Shown: piece after piece, positions 48,034-56,076 of the stretch
Numbering within the stretch: position 1 is the stretch's first letter
Layout of the letters: every line of letters begins with the position of its first letter
Assembly: GCF_041052385.1 (NCBI RefSeq)
Contig: NZ_CP163439.1
Location: 2,345,001 to 2,409,000, forward strand
DNA: 64,000 nucleotides
Direction: 5' to 3'
From: Streptomyces sp. R28
GTDB lineage: Bacteria > Actinomycetota > Actinomycetes > Streptomycetales > Streptomycetaceae
Made by a program: the position numbers and the translations under genes
The notes under the pieces: generated by a model
Databases searched by the model: none
What the model saw: the letters and a program-made list of their open reading frames with translations, nothing else
Told to the model about the DNA's origin: nothing

Positions 48034-48618
48034 ATGACCGTCGACCCGAACGCCGTCACCCAGGACTTCCCGCCCCCGCACCCCGGCCACCGCCGCCCGC
48101 ACCCGGCCCGCTATCTGGTCCCGGCGCTGGTCGCGGGCGCCGTCGCCGTGGCCCTGGGTGTGTACGGCAACGTCCACGACCCGTCCGGGACGGCCTTCAA
48201 TCTCGCCGGGTTCAGCAGCACGGGCGCGGTGAAGTCATGGCTGGCGACGGCAGCGATCTTCTTCGCGCTGGTCCAGCTGGTCTCCGCGTTCATGGTGTAC
48301 GGCAAGCTGCCGGGGCCGGCCTGGTCGTCCGCACTGCACCGCTGGTCGGGACGCGCGGCGTTCCTGGTCTCCGTCCCCGTGGCGGTGCACTGTCTGTACG
48401 CCATGGGATACCAGACGTACGAAACACGCGTTTTCTGGCACTCCCTCCTGGGTTGCTTCTTCTTCGGTGCCTTCAGTGCAAAGATGCTGTTGCTCCGCTC
48501 GGAGCGACTTCCCAGCTGGCTGCTGCCGATCGTCGGCGGGCTGGTCCTCACCGCTCTGACGATCATCTGGCTGACTTCCGCCCTCTGGTTCTTCCGCACC
48601 TTCGGAGTGACGACATGA
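48034..48618 (+). CDS. DUF6529-type four-helix membrane protein, probable heme/electron carrier
   Basis: 194 residues from ATG 48034. A Pro/His-rich N-terminus is followed by four membrane helices (about 30-50, 68-90, 105-130, 142-190). His residues in 'LHRWSGRAA', 'VAVHCLYAMGY' and 'VFWHSLLGC' are placed as in small b-type cytochromes, so heme binding is plausible but unproven. The start of the Rieske gene overlaps its stop (ATGA), suggesting the pair forms a small electron-transfer complex. Confidence 0.72.
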   Translation: MTVDPNAVTQDFPPPHPGHRRPHPARYLVPALVAGAVAVALGVYGNVHDPSGTAFNLAGFSSTGAVKSWLATAAIFFALVQLVSAFMVYGKLPGPAWSSALHRWSGRAAFLVSVPVAVHCLYAMGYQTYETRVFWHSLLGCFFFGAFSAKMLLLRSERLPSWLLPIVGGLVLTALTIIWLTSALWFFRTFGVTT

Positions 48619-49025
48619 CCAACGGTCCGACGCGACGCACGATCCTCATCGCGACGGGCGCGACGGGTGCGGCGGCGCTCGTCGCGAGCTGCGGCGATTC
48701 CGACGGCAAGGGCGACTCGTCCCCGGCCCTCTCCCCCGGCCAGGAGCTGGTCGCCGCGGCCGACGTCCCGGTGGGCGGCGGCACGATCCTCAAGGACGAG
48801 AAGGTGGTGGTGACCCAGCCGAAGTCCGGCGAGTTCAAGGCCTTCTCCGCCATCTGCACGCACCAGCAGTGCACGGTCGCCAATGTCTCGGACGGCACGA
48901 TCAACTGCACCTGCCACGGCAGCAAGTTCAACCTCACCGACGGCTCGGTGGCCCACCCTCCGGCGACGAGGCCGCTGCCCGAGAAGAAGATCACCGTGGA
49001 CGGAAATTCGATCCGCCTGGCGTGA
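48615..49025 (+). CDS. Rieske (2Fe-2S) lipoprotein
   Basis: 136 residues from ATG 48615. Twin Arg in 'TRRTILIATGATGAAALVASC' (in parts) gives a Tat signal with lipobox 'LVASC'. The Rieske motifs are complete: 'CTHQQC' and 'CTCHGS', each supplying one Cys and one His ligand. It is a short stand-alone Rieske protein on the outer face of the membrane, coupled to the DUF6529 gene and without cytochrome bc1 genes nearby. Confidence 0.92.
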   Translation: MTNGPTRRTILIATGATGAAALVASCGDSDGKGDSSPALSPGQELVAAADVPVGGGTILKDEKVVVTQPKSGEFKAFSAICTHQQCTVANVSDGTINCTCHGSKFNLTDGSVAHPPATRPLPEKKITVDGNSIRLA

Positions 49026-49047
49026 GCCGCCCCGTACGCTCCGGGGC

Positions 49048-49815
49048 ATGCATTCCGAGACCCTGACCCTGGTACGCGACCACACGATCTACGCCTGCGT
49101 CATGGGCTCGCGCGCCTTCGGTCTGGCGACGAACGGCAGCGACACCGACCGCCGGGGCGTGTTCCTCGCTCCCACCCCCCTCTTCTGGCGCCTCGCCAAG
49201 CCGCCGACGCACGTCGAAGGCCCGCTGCAGGAGCAGTTCAGCTGGGAACTGGAACGCTTCTGCGAGCTGGCCCTGCGCGCCAACCCGAACATCCTGGAGT
49301 GCCTGCACTCCCCGCTCGTGGAGCACGTCGACGACACGGGGCGCGAACTCCTCGCCCTGCGCGAGGCGTTCCTGTCCCGCCAGGCCCATGAGACGTTCGC
49401 CCGCTACGCCCTGGGCCAGCGCAAGAAACTGGACGCCGACGTCCGTGTGCACGGCGCGCCGCGCTGGAAACACGCGATGCACCTGCTCCGCCTCCTGACG
49501 AGCGCCCGCGACCTGCTGCGCACCGGCCGCCTGACGATCGACGTGGGTGACCAGCGCGAGCCGCTGCTGGCGGTCAAGCGCGGCGAGGTCCCCTGGCCAC
49601 AGGTGGAGTCCTGGATGGCCCGACTGGCGAGCGAGGCCGAGGCAGCCACCCACCGCAGCCCGCTCGCGACCGAGCCGGACCGCCGCCGAGTGGAGGACTT
49701 CCTGATCCACGTCCGCCGCACCTCAGCCCTCCAGCACGCCTCAGCCCTCCAGCCGGGTCCGTACGACGAAGGCGTGCAGGGCGTCGTAGGCCCGCGGGGC
49801 ATCGGGCAGCGCTGA
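49048..49815 (+). CDS. Nucleotidyltransferase (RlaP-like), first of a paralogous pair
   Basis: 255 residues from ATG 49048. The nucleotidyltransferase fold signature 'GSRAFGLATNGSDTDRRGVF' (G-S-x(n)-D-x-D) is intact, and a helical C-terminal domain follows. It resembles RlaP/PF10127 proteins, which are associated with RNA-ligase or tRNA-modifying systems. The last 75 bp overlap a convergent paralog (49741-50490). The C-terminal ~25 residues are encoded within that overlap and may be non-conserved. Confidence 0.8.
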   Translation: MHSETLTLVRDHTIYACVMGSRAFGLATNGSDTDRRGVFLAPTPLFWRLAKPPTHVEGPLQEQFSWELERFCELALRANPNILECLHSPLVEHVDDTGRELLALREAFLSRQAHETFARYALGQRKKLDADVRVHGAPRWKHAMHLLRLLTSARDLLRTGRLTIDVGDQREPLLAVKRGEVPWPQVESWMARLASEAEAATHRSPLATEPDRRRVEDFLIHVRRTSALQHASALQPGPYDEGVQGVVGPRGIGQR

Positions 49816-50490
49816 GGCACTCTGCGCCTCGTCCAGCACGCCGTGCAGCCGCTCGACGTCGGCCGCCACGCGCGCGTGGTCGACGTCGGCGGCCCCGTGC
49901 TCCTGCTCGGCCTTGGCCGTGATCAGCTCCGGCAGACAGGCGGGCGCGTCGACTTCCCCGATCAACGTGGGCAGATGCGGCTGCACCTCACCACTGCGCA
50001 TCAGATGGATCCCGGTGAGCAGTACGCGGAAGGTGTAGAGCAGTGGCTTGAGCTCGCCGGTCTTCTCGAACAGCCGCCACTGCGTGTTCGCGAACCCGCG
50101 GTAGTGATGGGCGTGATGGCTGGTGAGGACGCCGGGCGCGAGCTCGGCCAGCTCGCGGTGGGCGTCCGTGGTGTGCACGACGAGCGGGGAGAGCAACTGC
50201 TCCAGGACATAGCCGTTGCGGCGCAGCATCAGCCGTACGAACTTGCGTAGGTCGTGCGTGACCAGGTCCATCTCGACGCCGTCCCGCACCCACATCCGCG
50301 ACCGCGTCTCGTCCGGCTCCCGCAGCCCGACGAGGTCGGCGGCCGGCAGCAGGTGCACGCCCCGCAGGTCCACGTCCGAGTCACGCGACGGGAAGCCGTA
50401 CAGATGCGCGCCGGAGACCGTCGCGAACAGCACCGGGTCGGGCTGTTCGGCGACGACGGGCGTGAGGTCGATGTCCAGGGCGTCGATCAT
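49741..50490 (-). CDS. Nucleotidyltransferase (RlaP-like), second of the pair
   Basis: 249 residues from ATG 50490. Catalytic 'SGAHLYGFPSRDSDVDLRGVH' (in parts) keeps D-x-D. 'LRRNGYVLEQLLSPLVVHTTDAHREL' (in parts) and 'ANTQWRLFEKTGELKPLLYTFRVLLTGIHLM' (in parts) align with the paralog on the other strand. It follows the ADP-ribosylglycohydrolase stop by 3 bp and so is the third gene of the NrtR operon. A role in RNA or nucleotide-derivative repair is possible by family only. Confidence 0.82.
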   Translation of the reverse strand: MIDALDIDLTPVVAEQPDPVLFATVSGAHLYGFPSRDSDVDLRGVHLLPAADLVGLREPDETRSRMWVRDGVEMDLVTHDLRKFVRLMLRRNGYVLEQLLSPLVVHTTDAHRELAELAPGVLTSHHAHHYRGFANTQWRLFEKTGELKPLLYTFRVLLTGIHLMRSGEVQPHLPTLIGEVDAPACLPELITAKAEQEHGAADVDHARVAADVERLHGVLDEAQSASALPDAPRAYDALHAFVVRTRLEG

Positions 50491-50493
50491 CCG

Positions 50494-51516
50494 TCAAGCG
50501 TCCCAGAGTGCTCCGAGGGTCAGCAGATCCCCCCGGTACTCGATCCGGTCCGCCCACTGGGTCGGCCAGGCGTCGGCCCCGAGCCAGGCGCCCGCGAACG
50601 CGCCCGTCAGGCACGCGATCGAGTCCGAGTCCCCGGACGTGCAGGCGGCCCGGCGCAGCGCCGTCAGCGGCTCGTCGACGAACATCAGGAAGCACAGCAA
50701 CCCGGTCGCGAGGGCCTCTTCGGCGATCCAGCCGGCGCCGGTGGCCAGGCAGGGGTCGGTCTCGGGCGAGGCCGTGCGCACGGCGTCCTGGAGACGGCCG
50801 AGGATCTCCAGACACTCGTCCCAGCCGCGCGTGATGAAGTGCTCGGGGGTGGGGTCCTGGCTGCGGGTCCACAGGTCGCCGAGCCAGCGCTGGTGGTAGC
50901 GGGTGCGGTTCTCGTAGGCGTACGACCGCAACAGCCCGACCAGTCCGGTGGGATCGGCGCCCTGCGCGAGGAGGCGTACGGCGTGTGCGGTCAGGTCGGA
51001 CGCGGCGAGTGCCGTCGGATGCCCGTGGGTGAGGGCGGACTGCAACTGGGCGGCGCCCGCGCGCTGTTCGTCGCTCAGGCCGGGGACCAGGCCGATGGGC
51101 GCGACGCGCATGTTGGCGCCGCAGCCCTTGGAGCCGATCTGGCTGGCGTCCTGCCAGGTCCTGCTCTCGCTCTTCAGCAGATTGCAGGCGACCAGGCAGG
51201 TCCGGCCCGGCGCGCGATTGTTCTCGGGCGACTGGTACCAGTCGACGAACTCCTCGCGCACCGGCCGCTCCAGCCGCTTCGGGGTGAGCACACCCCGATC
51301 CATCGCCGTCCGCAGCCCCTTCCCCAACGCCAGCGTCATCTGCGTGTCGTCGGTGACGATCGCCGGCGTCGGCAGTTCCATCTCGCGCCATGGCCCGCAC
51401 TTGGCGAGGATCGAGGGAACGTCGTTGAACTCGGTCGGGAAGCCGAGCGCGTCGCCGAGGGCGAGGCCGAGCAGGGAGCCGGTGGCGGCGCGCTTGCGGA
51501 CGGTGGTCGTGGTCAT
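50494..51516 (-). CDS. ADP-ribosylglycohydrolase (DraG/ARH type)
   Basis: 340 residues, ATG 51516 overlapping the nrtR stop (ATGA). Metal-binding motifs are 'VTDDTQMTLAL' (about 50-60) and 'SGDSDSIACLTGAFAGAWLG' near the end (the usual GDTDT reads GDSDS). The opening 'GLALGDALGFPTEF' is the family start. It removes ADP-ribose from proteins or small substrates, which fits regulation by the ADP-ribose-sensing NrtR upstream. Confidence 0.9.
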   Translation of the reverse strand: MTTTTVRKRAATGSLLGLALGDALGFPTEFNDVPSILAKCGPWREMELPTPAIVTDDTQMTLALGKGLRTAMDRGVLTPKRLERPVREEFVDWYQSPENNRAPGRTCLVACNLLKSESRTWQDASQIGSKGCGANMRVAPIGLVPGLSDEQRAGAAQLQSALTHGHPTALAASDLTAHAVRLLAQGADPTGLVGLLRSYAYENRTRYHQRWLGDLWTRSQDPTPEHFITRGWDECLEILGRLQDAVRTASPETDPCLATGAGWIAEEALATGLLCFLMFVDEPLTALRRAACTSGDSDSIACLTGAFAGAWLGADAWPTQWADRIEYRGDLLTLGALWDA

Positions 51517-52249
51517 GCGGGGCGTCCTTCCGGGGTGGGCCGCAGCAGGGGCGGGTGGAGGGCGGTGGCGGTGCCCGCGCGGTACAGCGCGCCGGTTTGC
51601 CACGGCCGCCGGTGAGCCGGGCGGCGCCGGGTACGGGTTCGACGAAGCCCGGCGTGGCGAGCACCTTGCGGCGGAAGTTGGGCCGGTCGAGGGCGGTGCC
51701 CCACACCGTCTCGTAGACCTTTTGCAGCTCGCCGAGCGTGAACTCGGGCGGGCAGAAGGCGGTGGCGAGACAGGTGTACTCGAGCTTGGCGCCGACGCGT
51801 TCATGGGCGTCGGCCAGGATCCGGTCATGGTCGAAGGCGAGCGGCCCCGCCGTGTCGTACGGCACCCAGCGCGCCTGCGCCGCGTCGCTGCCGCCGTGCG
51901 GTTCGGGCGGGTGGGGCAGCAGCGCGGTGAAGGCGACCGTCACGACCCGCATCCGGGGATCGCGGTCGGGCTCGCTGTAGGTCCGCAGCTGCTCCAGATG
52001 CAGCCCGGAGACGTCCGACAGGCCGGTCTCCTCGGCGAGTTCACGCCGGGCGGCCGTCTCCGCCGACTCGTCCGGCTGCACGAACCCGCCGGGCAGCGCC
52101 CAATGCCCCTTGTACGGCTCCTGCCCGCGCTCGACGAGCAGGGCGTGCAGGACGCCGTCGCGGACGGTGAGGACGGCGAGGTCGGCGGTGACGGCGAAGG
52201 GCTCGTGGGCGTACTTGTCGTAGCCCTCGGGCGCGATGGGTCCCGGCAT
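51513..52249 (-). CDS. nrtR: NrtR-type Nudix transcriptional regulator, with a 1-nt frameshift
   Basis: Start ATG 52249. The N-terminal Nudix-like domain reads 'HWALPGGFVQPDESAETAARRELAEETGLSDV' (in parts), and the C-terminal winged helix 'FTLGELQKVYETVWGTALDRPNFRRKVLATPGFVEPV' (in parts) is the NrtR DNA-binding domain. The frame breaks after 'GGRGKPA'. Adding one base in GCGCGCC (51587-51594) gives a 245-residue protein ending 'LHPPLLRPTPEGRPA' and stopping at the ATGA of the hydrolase. The lesion is after the DNA-binding domain, so even a true mutation might be tolerated. Confidence 0.82.
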
Positions 52250-52260
52250 GCCGCTCACCT

Positions 52261-52301
52261 CTTTATAGTCAGCACGACTATTAGTCACTCCGACTATAAA
52301 G
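52261..52301. promoter_or_regulatory. Double NrtR operator
   Basis: Two 15-bp boxes TAGTC-N5-GACTA (52266-52280 and 52282-52296) are separated by a single T. They are framed by perfect outer arms CTTTATAGTC / GACTATAAAG, making a 41-bp nested palindrome just upstream of nrtR. This pattern fits the TAGTC-type boxes described for actinobacterial NrtR. Confidence 0.85.
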
Positions 52302-52496
52302 AGGGGGGCCCGGTTCCACAACCCCGAGAAGGCAAAACCGGCACCAGCGCGTAGGCGAGCGAACGTTCCAACAGCCACCGAAGTTCACGGCAGGCCCCAC
52401 AAGGCCCCCAGCACCCCCTCAGGCGCCCGGAACGGCCCGCCCGGCCCGGGAGGGCATCCGACGCCGCGCGCGGCCCTCCAGCGCCCGGACAGCGGT

Positions 52497-52528
52497 CGGC
52501 CGGCCCTGGGGCAACCCAGAACCGGCCG
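52497..52528. terminator. rluB terminator
   Basis: CGGCCGG/CCGGCCG outer stem (52497-52503, 52522-52528), a CC/AA internal loop and a CTGGG/CCCAG inner stem closed by GCAA, 26 bp after the rluB stop. The remainder of 52302-52496 holds no gene. Confidence 0.75.
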
Positions 52529-52553
52529 GTGCGGGAACAGACGCAGGAACGAC

Positions 52554-53681
52554 CTACAGATCGACTTCCTTCAACAGCATCCCGACCTCGGTGTTCGACA
52601 GCCGCCGCAGCCAGCCCGACTTCTGGTCGCCGAGGGTGATCGGCCCGAAGGAGGTGCGCACCAGCTTCTCGACGGGGTAGCCCGCCTCCGCCAGCATGCG
52701 GCGCACGATGTGCTTGCGGCCCTCGTGCAGGGTGACCTCGACCAGGTAGTTCTTGCCGGTCTGCTCGACGACCCGGAAGTGGTCCGCGCGCGCGTAGCCG
52801 TCCTCCAGCTGGATGCCGTCCTTGAGCTTCTTGCCCAGGTCGCGCGGGATCGGGCCCACGATCGCGGCGAGGTAGGTCTTCTTCACGCCGTACCTGGGGT
52901 GGGTGAGGCGGTGGGCCAGCTCACCGTGGTTGGTGAGCAGGATGACGCCCTCGGTCTCGGTGTCGAGCCGGCCGACGTGGAAGAGCCGGGTCTCGCGGTT
53001 GGTGACGTAGTCGCCGAGGCACTGACGGCCGTCGGGGTCCTCCATCGTCGAGACGACACCGGCGGGCTTGTTGAGCGAGAAGAACTGGTACGACTGCGTG
53101 GCGACCGTCAGGCCGTCCACCTTGATCTCGTCCTTCTCCGGGTCGACGCGCTTGCCCTGCTCCAGCACGATCTCGCCGTTGACCTCGACCCGCGCCTGCT
53201 CGACGAGCTCCTCGCAGGCACGCCGGGAGCCGTAGCCCGCGCGCGCGAGCACCTTCTGCAGCCGCTCACCCTCCTGCTCGGCGCCCGGGAAGGTCTTGGG
53301 CAGCTTGACGTCCTTCTTGCCGGCGTACCGCTCCCGGTTGCGCTCCTCGGCGCGCGCGTCGTACTCGCGGGAACTCGCCGGGACGGAACGGCCCCGGCCG
53401 GTTCCGCGCGGCTGGCCCTGCTTGGGCCCGCCCTTGGCGCCGCCGCGCGCGGAGTCACCGCGTCCGGACTTCGGGCCGTCGTGCGTCGCCCCGGGGCCCA
53501 CGTCGTAGCGGCGCTCCTCCGGGCGCGGCTTCTTCGGCCGACCGCCCTGCTTGTCGTCACGGTTGTTACCGGCGCCGCGGAAGTTACCGCGGCCACCGCT
53601 GCTCCCGCCGCGGCCGCCGCTGTTGCCACCACGGCTCCCGCCGTTGTTTCCGCTGCTGTTCCTGCCGCTGCTGCTTCGCAT
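52554..53681 (-). CDS. rluB: 23S rRNA pseudouridine synthase, RluB type
   Basis: 375 residues from ATG 53681 (TGATG overlap with scpB). The first ~135 residues are Gly/Arg/Asn/Lys-rich and likely disordered RNA-binding sequence. An S4 domain follows ('RLQKVLARAGYGSRRACEELVEQARVEVNGE', in parts), then the RsuA/RluB catalytic domain with Asp in 'HVGRLDTETEGVILLTNHGEL' (in parts). It modifies a uridine of large-subunit rRNA. Position after scpA/scpB is conserved in many Gram-positive bacteria. Confidence 0.9.
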   Translation of the reverse strand: MRSSSGRNSSGNNGGSRGGNSGGRGGSSGGRGNFRGAGNNRDDKQGGRPKKPRPEERRYDVGPGATHDGPKSGRGDSARGGAKGGPKQGQPRGTGRGRSVPASSREYDARAEERNRERYAGKKDVKLPKTFPGAEQEGERLQKVLARAGYGSRRACEELVEQARVEVNGEIVLEQGKRVDPEKDEIKVDGLTVATQSYQFFSLNKPAGVVSTMEDPDGRQCLGDYVTNRETRLFHVGRLDTETEGVILLTNHGELAHRLTHPRYGVKKTYLAAIVGPIPRDLGKKLKDGIQLEDGYARADHFRVVEQTGKNYLVEVTLHEGRKHIVRRMLAEAGYPVEKLVRTSFGPITLGDQKSGWLRRLSNTEVGMLLKEVDL

Positions 53682-54334
53682 CAAATTTCCGTCTTGTCGT
53701 CTGCGTCCTCGGAATCCGGAGCGTCCGGATCGAACGACGGGACCCCTTCCAGTGTCTCGGCCTCGATCGCCTCCGCCTCCGGGAGGAAGGGCGCGAGCTC
53801 CGGGAGCTCGTCCAGACCGCGCAGGCCCATCCGCTCCAGGAAGTAGTTCGTCGTCCTGTACAGGATCGCACCTGTTTCGGGTTCCGTGCCCGCCTCCTCG
53901 ACGAGACCGCGCTGAAGAAGGGTGCGCATGACACCGTCGCAGTTCACTCCGCGCACCGCCGAGACCCGGCTGCGGCTGACCGGCTGGCGGTACGCGACGA
54001 CCGCGAGCGTCTCCAGGGCGGCCTGCGTGAGGCGGGCCGTCTGGCCGTCCAGAACGAGGCGCTCGACGGCGGCCGCGTACTCGGCGCGGGTGTAGAAACG
54101 CCAGCCGCCCGCGACGAACCGCAGCTCGAAGCCGCGCCCCTGCATCGCGTACTCGTCGGCGAGCTCCCGCAGGGCATCGGCGATCTGGCGCCGCGGCCGC
54201 TCCAGGAGCTTCGCGAGCCGCTCCTCGGTCGCGGGCTCGTCCACGACCATGAGCATCGCCTCCAGGGCGGGCTTGAGATCGAGGTCCGCGACGGTACGCA
54301 GCCCTGCCGGAAGCTCGGTGGTGTCCTTGCTCAC
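53681..54334 (-). CDS. scpB: Segregation and condensation protein B
   Basis: 217 residues from GTG 54334, which overlaps the scpA stop as GTGA. Two winged helices: 'ALEAMLMVVDEPATEERLAKLLE' (in parts) and 'TQAALETLAVVAYRQPVSRSRVSAVRGVNCDGVMRTLLQRGLVEE' (in parts). It dimerises and binds ScpA in the SMC condensin complex. The acidic tail is disordered. Confidence 0.93.
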   Translation of the reverse strand: MSKDTTELPAGLRTVADLDLKPALEAMLMVVDEPATEERLAKLLERPRRQIADALRELADEYAMQGRGFELRFVAGGWRFYTRAEYAAAVERLVLDGQTARLTQAALETLAVVAYRQPVSRSRVSAVRGVNCDGVMRTLLQRGLVEEAGTEPETGAILYRTTNYFLERMGLRGLDELPELAPFLPEAEAIEAETLEGVPSFDPDAPDSEDADDKTEI

Positions 54335-55428
54335 GCCTTTTCCTCCTCCTGGGGCAGCTCCGGCGGCCGGTCGAACTCGTCGGTCACTGTGGGCGTCTCG
54401 TCCCCCTCGCCGCCGGTCCACCGCACGATGAGCTCCCCGAGCGCGATCTCCTGGTCGAGGGCCACGGCCTTCTCGCGGTACAGCTCGAGGAGAGCCAGAA
54501 AGCGCGCTACGACGGTCAGGGTGTCGTCGGTGTCCTCGACCAGGGCCCGGAAGCTGGCCTCGCCGAGCTCCTTCAGCCGCGCGACGACGATCCCGGCCTG
54601 CTCCTGCACGCTCACGAGCGGCGCGTGAATGTGATCGACGTAGACCTGCGGCTTGGGCTTGGGCTGCATCGCCTTGATCGCGAGCCTGGCGAATCCTTCC
54701 GCCCCGATGCTGATGACGACCTCGGGCAACAGCTCGGCATGGTGCGGTTCGAGCCCGACGGTCCGCGGATAGCGCCGGGCCTCGTCGTCGAGCCGCCGGC
54801 TGAAGATGTCGGCGATCTGCTTGTACGCGCGGTACTGGAGCAGCCGCGCGAACAGCAGGTCCCTCGCCTCCAGCAGCGCGAGGTCGGCTTCGTCCTCCAC
54901 CTCGGCGGAGGGCAGCAGCCGGGCCGCCTTGAGGTCGAGCAAGGTGGCCGCGACCACGAGAAACTCGGTCGTCTCGTCGAGATCCCAGTCCGGCCCCATC
55001 GCCCTGATGTGCGCCATGAACTCGTCGGTCACCTTGGACAACGCGACTTCGGTGACGTCGAGCTTGTGCTTGGAGATCAGCTGGAGGAGGAGATCGAAGG
55101 GGCCCTCGAAGTTGGAGAGGCGAACCTTGAAGACGCCGTCGTCGGGTTCCTCGGAAGCGTCGGAGGCGGGCTCGGCAGTGGCGACCTCAGGAACCGGATC
55201 AGGATCATCGACCTGAGGCTCCGATTCCGGTACGACAACCTCGGGCTCCGACTCCGGAACGACAATCACCGGCTCCGGCTCCGGTCTCGGCTCCACAGGC
55301 TCCGGAATTTCCACGGGTGCCGGTTCCACCGGCGGAGCCACTCCCGGGACGCCCGGCCCCCGCCCCAACGCACGCCGACGACCGGCTGCTGCGCCGGATG
55401 CCGAGGCGGGAACGTCGTTCGAGGTCAT
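54331..55428 (-). CDS. scpA: Segregation and condensation protein A (kleisin)
   Basis: 365 residues from ATG 55428. An N-terminal Pro/Glu/Val-rich extension (~1-95, with 'PEPEPVIVVPESEPEVVVPESEP', in parts) is unusual in length. The kleisin domain then reads 'VRLSNFEGPFDLLLQLISKHKLDVTEVALSKVTDEFMAHI' (in parts), 'LVVAATLLDLKAARLLP' and a C-terminal winged helix. It bridges the SMC heads. It follows the RHH-like gene by 18 bp. Confidence 0.93.
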   Translation of the reverse strand: MTSNDVPASASGAAAGRRRALGRGPGVPGVAPPVEPAPVEIPEPVEPRPEPEPVIVVPESEPEVVVPESEPQVDDPDPVPEVATAEPASDASEEPDDGVFKVRLSNFEGPFDLLLQLISKHKLDVTEVALSKVTDEFMAHIRAMGPDWDLDETTEFLVVAATLLDLKAARLLPSAEVEDEADLALLEARDLLFARLLQYRAYKQIADIFSRRLDDEARRYPRTVGLEPHHAELLPEVVISIGAEGFARLAIKAMQPKPKPQVYVDHIHAPLVSVQEQAGIVVARLKELGEASFRALVEDTDDTLTVVARFLALLELYREKAVALDQEIALGELIVRWTGGEGDETPTVTDEFDRPPELPQEEEKA

Positions 55429-55446
55429 GGCCCCCGCAGGCTACCG

Positions 55447-56076
55447 CTACCGCCCGCGAAGCCGTCGTACGAGGATGCTGGCGTCTCCGCGGGTCTCCAG
55501 ATCCGCGAGGACCACGGCCACCGCCTCGCGGACGATCCGCCCGCGGTCGACGGCGAGCCCGTGCTCACCGCGGAGCACCAGACGCGCGTGCTCCAGATCC
55601 ATGAGCTCCTCGGCGGAGACGTACACGGTGATCTTCTCGTCGTGCCGTTCGCGACCACTGGGCCGACGCGAGGCCGACCGCCCGCGCTTGCGCGGCGCGG
55701 CGGAAGAGGCGGCAGAAGCAGCCGCACCGGACGCGGCCGGACCGCCCGCGGCACCCGCAGGCGCCCCGGCAGAACCTTCCTGCACGCCCTGACGTCGCGC
55801 GGAGCGCTCCGCGGCCGCGGTACGGCTACGCGACTCACCGGCGTCGACCGACTCCGTGTCGGCCGCCACGTGCTCCGCGCCGTCGCCGTCGCCGCCCTGC
55901 ACGGGCACCGACTGCGGCGCGTCCTCCGCGGCGGCAGCGGCATCGCTCTCCCCCGCGGGAGCCGGCACCCGGGCCTCGCCGTTGGCCGGGCGCCGGGGAG
56001 TGGACGGCTGGAGCGCCATACCCCCTGTCGTGCGGAACAGTTCGTCGGCCCCCGGCAGACTCACTCGGCGTGACAC
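55447..56076 (-). CDS. ParA-partner candidate with C-terminal ribbon-helix-helix-like domain
   Basis: 209 residues from GTG 56076, which overlaps the parA end by 16 bp. Residues ~1-145 are Ala/Gly/Ser/Pro-rich, poorly ordered and basic near the end. The last ~60 residues ('DEKITVYVSAEELMDLEHARLVLRGEHGLAVDRGRIVREAVAVVLADLE', in parts) have the strand-helix-helix pattern of RHH DNA-binding proteins. Such proteins (ParG, omega) serve as DNA-binding partners of ParA ATPases. Function inferred from position and pattern only. Confidence 0.62.
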   Translation of the reverse strand: MSRRVSLPGADELFRTTGGMALQPSTPRRPANGEARVPAPAGESDAAAAAEDAPQSVPVQGGDGDGAEHVAADTESVDAGESRSRTAAAERSARRQGVQEGSAGAPAGAAGGPAASGAAASAASSAAPRKRGRSASRRPSGRERHDEKITVYVSAEELMDLEHARLVLRGEHGLAVDRGRIVREAVAVVLADLETRGDASILVRRLRGR

